16,129 nucleotides of DNA, taken from assembly GCA_902493985.1 (NCBI GenBank), contig CABURR010000049.1, positions 1 to 16,129 on the forward strand, written 5' to 3'. Of this stretch, positions 13,568 through 16,129 are shown piece after piece. Position numbers and translations under genes: made by a program. The notes under the pieces were generated by a model. The model had not been told where the DNA came from, made no database searches, and was given only the letters and a program-made list of their open reading frames with translations. Origin of the DNA: an uncultured Collinsella sp. GTDB taxonomy: Bacteria > Actinomycetota > Coriobacteriia > Coriobacteriales > Coriobacteriaceae. Position 1 is the stretch's first letter, and every line of letters starts with the position of its first letter.

Positions 13568-14548
13568 GTGGTAAAGATGAAAGATGTGGCCGAGCTGGCC
13601 GGCGTTTCGAGCGCCGCCGTCTCGCGCTACCTCAACGGTGGATATATCTCGGCGGACAAGGCCGAGCGCATTAAGCAGGCAATCGAGCTGACCGGATACG
13701 TGCGATCCAGCCAGGCTCGCGCGCTGCGCACCGGTTCCACCAAGCTCATCGGCGTCATCGTACCTAAGATCAACTCGGAATCCGTGAGCCGCATTACCGC
13801 CGGCATTGGTCAGGTGCTCGGTCGCCGTGGCTACCAGATGCTGCTTGCCAACACCGACAACGCGGCCGATCGTGAGCTCGAATACCTCGATTTATTCCAA
13901 AACCACCCGGTTGACGGCATTGTTCTGGTGGCAACTATGATCACCGACGAGCACCGTCGCGCGATTGAGTCGTGCCGTGTGCCCATTGTGTTGATCGGCC
14001 AACATGTCGAGGGCGCGGCGTGCGTCTATCACGACGATTACGAGGCTGCCTTTGAGCTCGGCCGTGCGCTTGCGGGTCGGGTGGATGGCAAGATCGCCTA
14101 CATCGGAGTTACCGAAGAGGACCGCGCGGCCGGTTATGACCGCCGTCGCGGTTTTGAGGCCGGCTTGCGCGCCGCGGGTAACCCGCTCGATGCCGCCTTG
14201 ATTCGCCTGGGCTCGTTTACGCTCGACTCGGGCTATCGCGCTGCGCGCGAGCTGCTTGCCGATGCCCCCGATGTTTCGTTTATCGCGTGCGCGACCGACA
14301 CTATGGCTGCCGGCGCCCTGCGCGCTCTTGACGAGGTGCGTGGCATGGGCGAGGGCGTGCGTCGCGTGAGCGGCTTCGGCGACAACGCATTTTTGCGCGC
14401 GCTGACGGGCGGCATTCCCACCGTGCATTACGGCTACCTGACCAGCGGCGTCGAGGCGACCAATATGTTGCTCAACGCGCTCGATGGCGAGGAGGGGGAG
14501 AGCGGTCTCAAGACGCTCAAGCTCGGCCATCAGCTTATGAATGTCTAG
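13568..14548 (+). CDS. scrR: ScrR-like LacI-family transcriptional repressor
   Basis: From the GTG start the protein has 326 residues, normal for the family. The helix-turn-helix is MKDVAELAGVSSAAVSRYLNG (about residues 4-24), followed by the hinge region with SSQARALRTGSTKLIGVIVP. The periplasmic-binding-protein-like effector domain covers about 55-326 and includes VDGIVLVATMI and CATDTMAAGALRAL. The stretch LIGVIVPKINSESVSRITAGI is typical of the group found beside sucrose PTS genes in Gram-positives, which supports ScrR-like function. It should bind the three TGAAAxCGATTxCA sites seen here and release them when the sugar or its phosphate is present. Sugar specificity rests on the neighbouring transporter gene and is inferred. 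No truncation or motif loss is seen. Confidence 0.85.
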   Translation: MVKMKDVAELAGVSSAAVSRYLNGGYISADKAERIKQAIELTGYVRSSQARALRTGSTKLIGVIVPKINSESVSRITAGIGQVLGRRGYQMLLANTDNAADRELEYLDLFQNHPVDGIVLVATMITDEHRRAIESCRVPIVLIGQHVEGAACVYHDDYEAAFELGRALAGRVDGKIAYIGVTEEDRAAGYDRRRGFEAGLRAAGNPLDAALIRLGSFTLDSGYRAARELLADAPDVSFIACATDTMAAGALRALDEVRGMGEGVRRVSGFGDNAFLRALTGGIPTVHYGYLTSGVEATNMLLNALDGEEGESGLKTLKLGHQLMNV

Positions 14549-14636
14549 GCCTTGGGCACGTCTGCCTGCCTCTGAGACCCCTGTTTTTGCTTCAAAACTA
14601 CCTTTCGCCGGCTTTTTCCTACCGTTCACCCTACTA

Positions 14637-14678
14637 TGAAAACGATTACAGTCATATCAAACTGAAAACGATTACAGT
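14637..14678. promoter_or_regulatory. Tandem identical LacI-type operators ahead of the PTS gene
   Basis: The 16-base sequence TGAAAACGATTACAGT occurs twice, at 14637-14652 and 14663-14678, with starts 26 bases apart. Both are on the same strand and identical. A -10-like TACTAT at 14632-14637 touches the first copy, but no good -35 box is found at the right distance, so the promoter itself is not placed. Copies this close to the start of the PTS gene fit direct repression by the upstream LacI-family protein. Confidence 0.8.
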
Positions 14679-14732
14679 GTAAGTGTCAAAGATGGCCGGG
14701 TGCAGATGCTCCCGTTGGAGGAAAGGGAAGTC

Positions 14733-16129
14733 ATGGACTACCGCAAAACAGCCCAAGAGGTGCTCGACAACATCGGTGGCGCCGACAACGTTATTTCGGC
14801 CGCACACTGCGCCACGCGTCTGCGCCTTGTGATTGCCGATAACGCCAAGGTCGACAAGGAGGCCCTCGAGAATATCGACGGCGCCAAGGGCGTCTTTGAG
14901 GCCCAGGGCCAGCTCCAGATTATTTTTGGTACCGGCACCGTCAACAAGGTCTACGACGAGTTCATCGCGCTTAGCGGCGTCGAGGCTGCCACCAAGGCCG
15001 AGGTCAAGGAGGCCGCGGCGCAGCAGCAGAACATCTTTATGCGTGCCATCAAGGTGCTCGGCGACGTCTTTGTCCCCATCATCCCCGCCATCGTGGCTTC
15101 GGGCCTGCTGCTGGGCATTATGAGCGCCCTCAACTTTATGGCCTCCAACGGCTTTATCGCGCTCGACACCAATAACTTTATCTACAAGATTGCCGATCTG
15201 GTCTCGGGAACGTCCTTTGGCATTCTGCAGATCCTAATCGGTTACTCCGCGGCTAAGGCCTTTGGCGCCAACCCGTATCTGGGCGCCGTCGTCGGTGGTG
15301 CGTTTATCAACTCCTCGCTGCAGAGCGCCTACACGGTTGCCTCCGAGGGCGTGCAGACCATGGTCACCGTCATCCCCGGCGTGTACAGCTTTGAGTGGGT
15401 CGGCTATCAGGGCCATGTGATCCCCATCGTCATCGCCTGCGCAATTTTGGCCTTCCTCGAGAAGCGCCTGCACAAGATCGTTCCCGAGATGTTCGACCTC
15501 TTTGTGACCCCGCTCGTCTCGGTGTTCGTGACCGTGCTCGTGACGCTTGTTGCCGTTGGCCCCATCTTCGTGTGGGCCGAGAATGCCATCCTCGGTCTGA
15601 TCCAGGCCCTGCTGACCCTGCCCTTCGGAATCGGTTCCTTTATCGTTGGCCTGTTCTATGCCCCCACGGTCGTTACCGGTATCCACCAGATGTACACCGC
15701 CATCGACCTGGGCCAGCTCGCCCAGTACGGCGTGACTTACTGGCTGCCCATCGCCAGCGCTGCCAACATCGCCCAGGGTGGTGCCGCGCTCGCCGTTGCC
15801 TTTAAGACCCGCGATGCCAAGATCAAGGGCCTGGCGCTTCCTTCGGCCCTGTCCGCCTTCATGGGCATTACCGAGCCTGCCATCTTTGGTGTGAACCTGC
15901 GCTTCTTTAAGCCCTTCATCGCCGGCTGCATCGGCGGCGGTTGCGGTGCCCTGGTCTGCGCGCTCACTTCGCTGGCCGCCTCCGGCACGGGCGTTACCGG
16001 TATCTTCGGTATCCTGCTGTGCCTGGCCCAGCCCGTGCAGTACGCGATCATGTTTGCGGTCGCCGCGCTGGTTTCCTTTGCCGTCTCGTTTGTCCTGTAC
16101 AAGGACGAGCCCAAGGCTTCCGAGCAGGC
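14733..16129 (+). CDS. scrA: Sucrose-type PTS transporter subunit EIIBC, 3' end beyond window
   Basis: An open frame of 465 codons runs from ATG 14733 to the window edge without a stop; GGAGG at 14717-14721 and AGGGAAG nearer the ATG precede it. Residues 1-80 are the EIIB domain with phosphorylated Cys26 in SAAHCATRLRLV and the block GQLQIIFGTGTVNKVYDEF that is typical of sucrose-type enzymes. From about 105 the EIIC domain follows, with ten or so hydrophobic segments, the GITEPAIFGVNLRF motif and the VVTGIHQMY block with the family His. The protein takes up and phosphorylates a sugar, most likely sucrose giving sucrose-6-phosphate; related trehalose or beta-glucoside specificity cannot be fully excluded. 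The visible end (LYKDEPKASEQ) is either close to the C-terminus or the linker to an EIIA domain. Confidence 0.88.
   Translation, partial: MDYRKTAQEVLDNIGGADNVISAAHCATRLRLVIADNAKVDKEALENIDGAKGVFEAQGQLQIIFGTGTVNKVYDEFIALSGVEAATKAEVKEAAAQQQNIFMRAIKVLGDVFVPIIPAIVASGLLLGIMSALNFMASNGFIALDTNNFIYKIADLVSGTSFGILQILIGYSAAKAFGANPYLGAVVGGAFINSSLQSAYTVASEGVQTMVTVIPGVYSFEWVGYQGHVIPIVIACAILAFLEKRLHKIVPEMFDLFVTPLVSVFVTVLVTLVAVGPIFVWAENAILGLIQALLTLPFGIGSFIVGLFYAPTVVTGIHQMYTAIDLGQLAQYGVTYWLPIASAANIAQGGAALAVAFKTRDAKIKGLALPSALSAFMGITEPAIFGVNLRFFKPFIAGCIGGGCGALVCALTSLAASGTGVTGIFGILLCLAQPVQYAIMFAVAALVSFAVSFVLYKDEPKASEQ

Noticed and set aside
1..16129. CRISPR arrays, tRNA or rRNA genes, transposase genes, prophage integrase
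   Set aside because: No regularly spaced repeats, tRNA-like cloverleaf or rRNA segment, and no transposase or integrase reading frame was recognised on either strand.

Overview
The window reads as high-GC Gram-positive chromosomal DNA. The gene set (a Pel-type exopolysaccharide operon without outer-membrane parts, a CotH/VTC/DUF4956 module, and a sucrose-type PTS with a LacI regulator) and the codon use suggest a gut actinobacterium of the Coriobacteriia, most likely Collinsella-like. The genus is an inference from gene style, not a measured match. All convincing genes lie on the + strand.

Region 1 (1-2011): after a strong 13-bp hairpin flanked by a short direct repeat comes a two-gene unit. 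It encodes an AAA15/RloA-type ABC-like ATPase and an RloB-family protein with TOPRIM-like acidic motifs. This pair is probably a phage-defence or abortive-infection system. Its ATPase lacks two residues normally needed for ATP hydrolysis.

Region 2 (2012-2355): a 344-bp intergenic stretch. It holds REP-like inverted repeats, then a TTGACA-containing promoter whose spacer is filled by a perfect palindrome, then a strong ribosome-binding site.

Region 3 (2356-13451): eight tightly packed, mostly overlapping genes that look like one 11-kb operon. In order they are: a PelD-like receptor fused to an SDR-like N-terminal domain and keeping an RxxD c-di-GMP I-site motif; a PelE-like TM/repeat protein; a membrane-anchored PelA-type deacetylase; PelF glycosyltransferase; PelG transporter-like protein; a CotH-kinase lipoprotein; a VTC polyphosphate-polymerase-domain protein; and a four-TM DUF4956 protein. 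The first five would sense a signal, make, export and deacetylate an amino-sugar polymer. The last three add a putative kinase/polyphosphate module whose link to the polymer is the most interesting open question here. No PelB, PelC or PelA-type hydrolase is present, as expected in part for a monoderm. A hairpin closes the operon.

Region 4 (13452-16129): a ScrR-like LacI-family repressor with its own promoter, then a sucrose-type PTS EIIBC gene (scrA-like) that runs off the window. Three copies of one LacI-type operator are visible, two ahead of scrA and one at the predicted transcription start of the repressor gene. This indicates repression of transport together with autoregulation.
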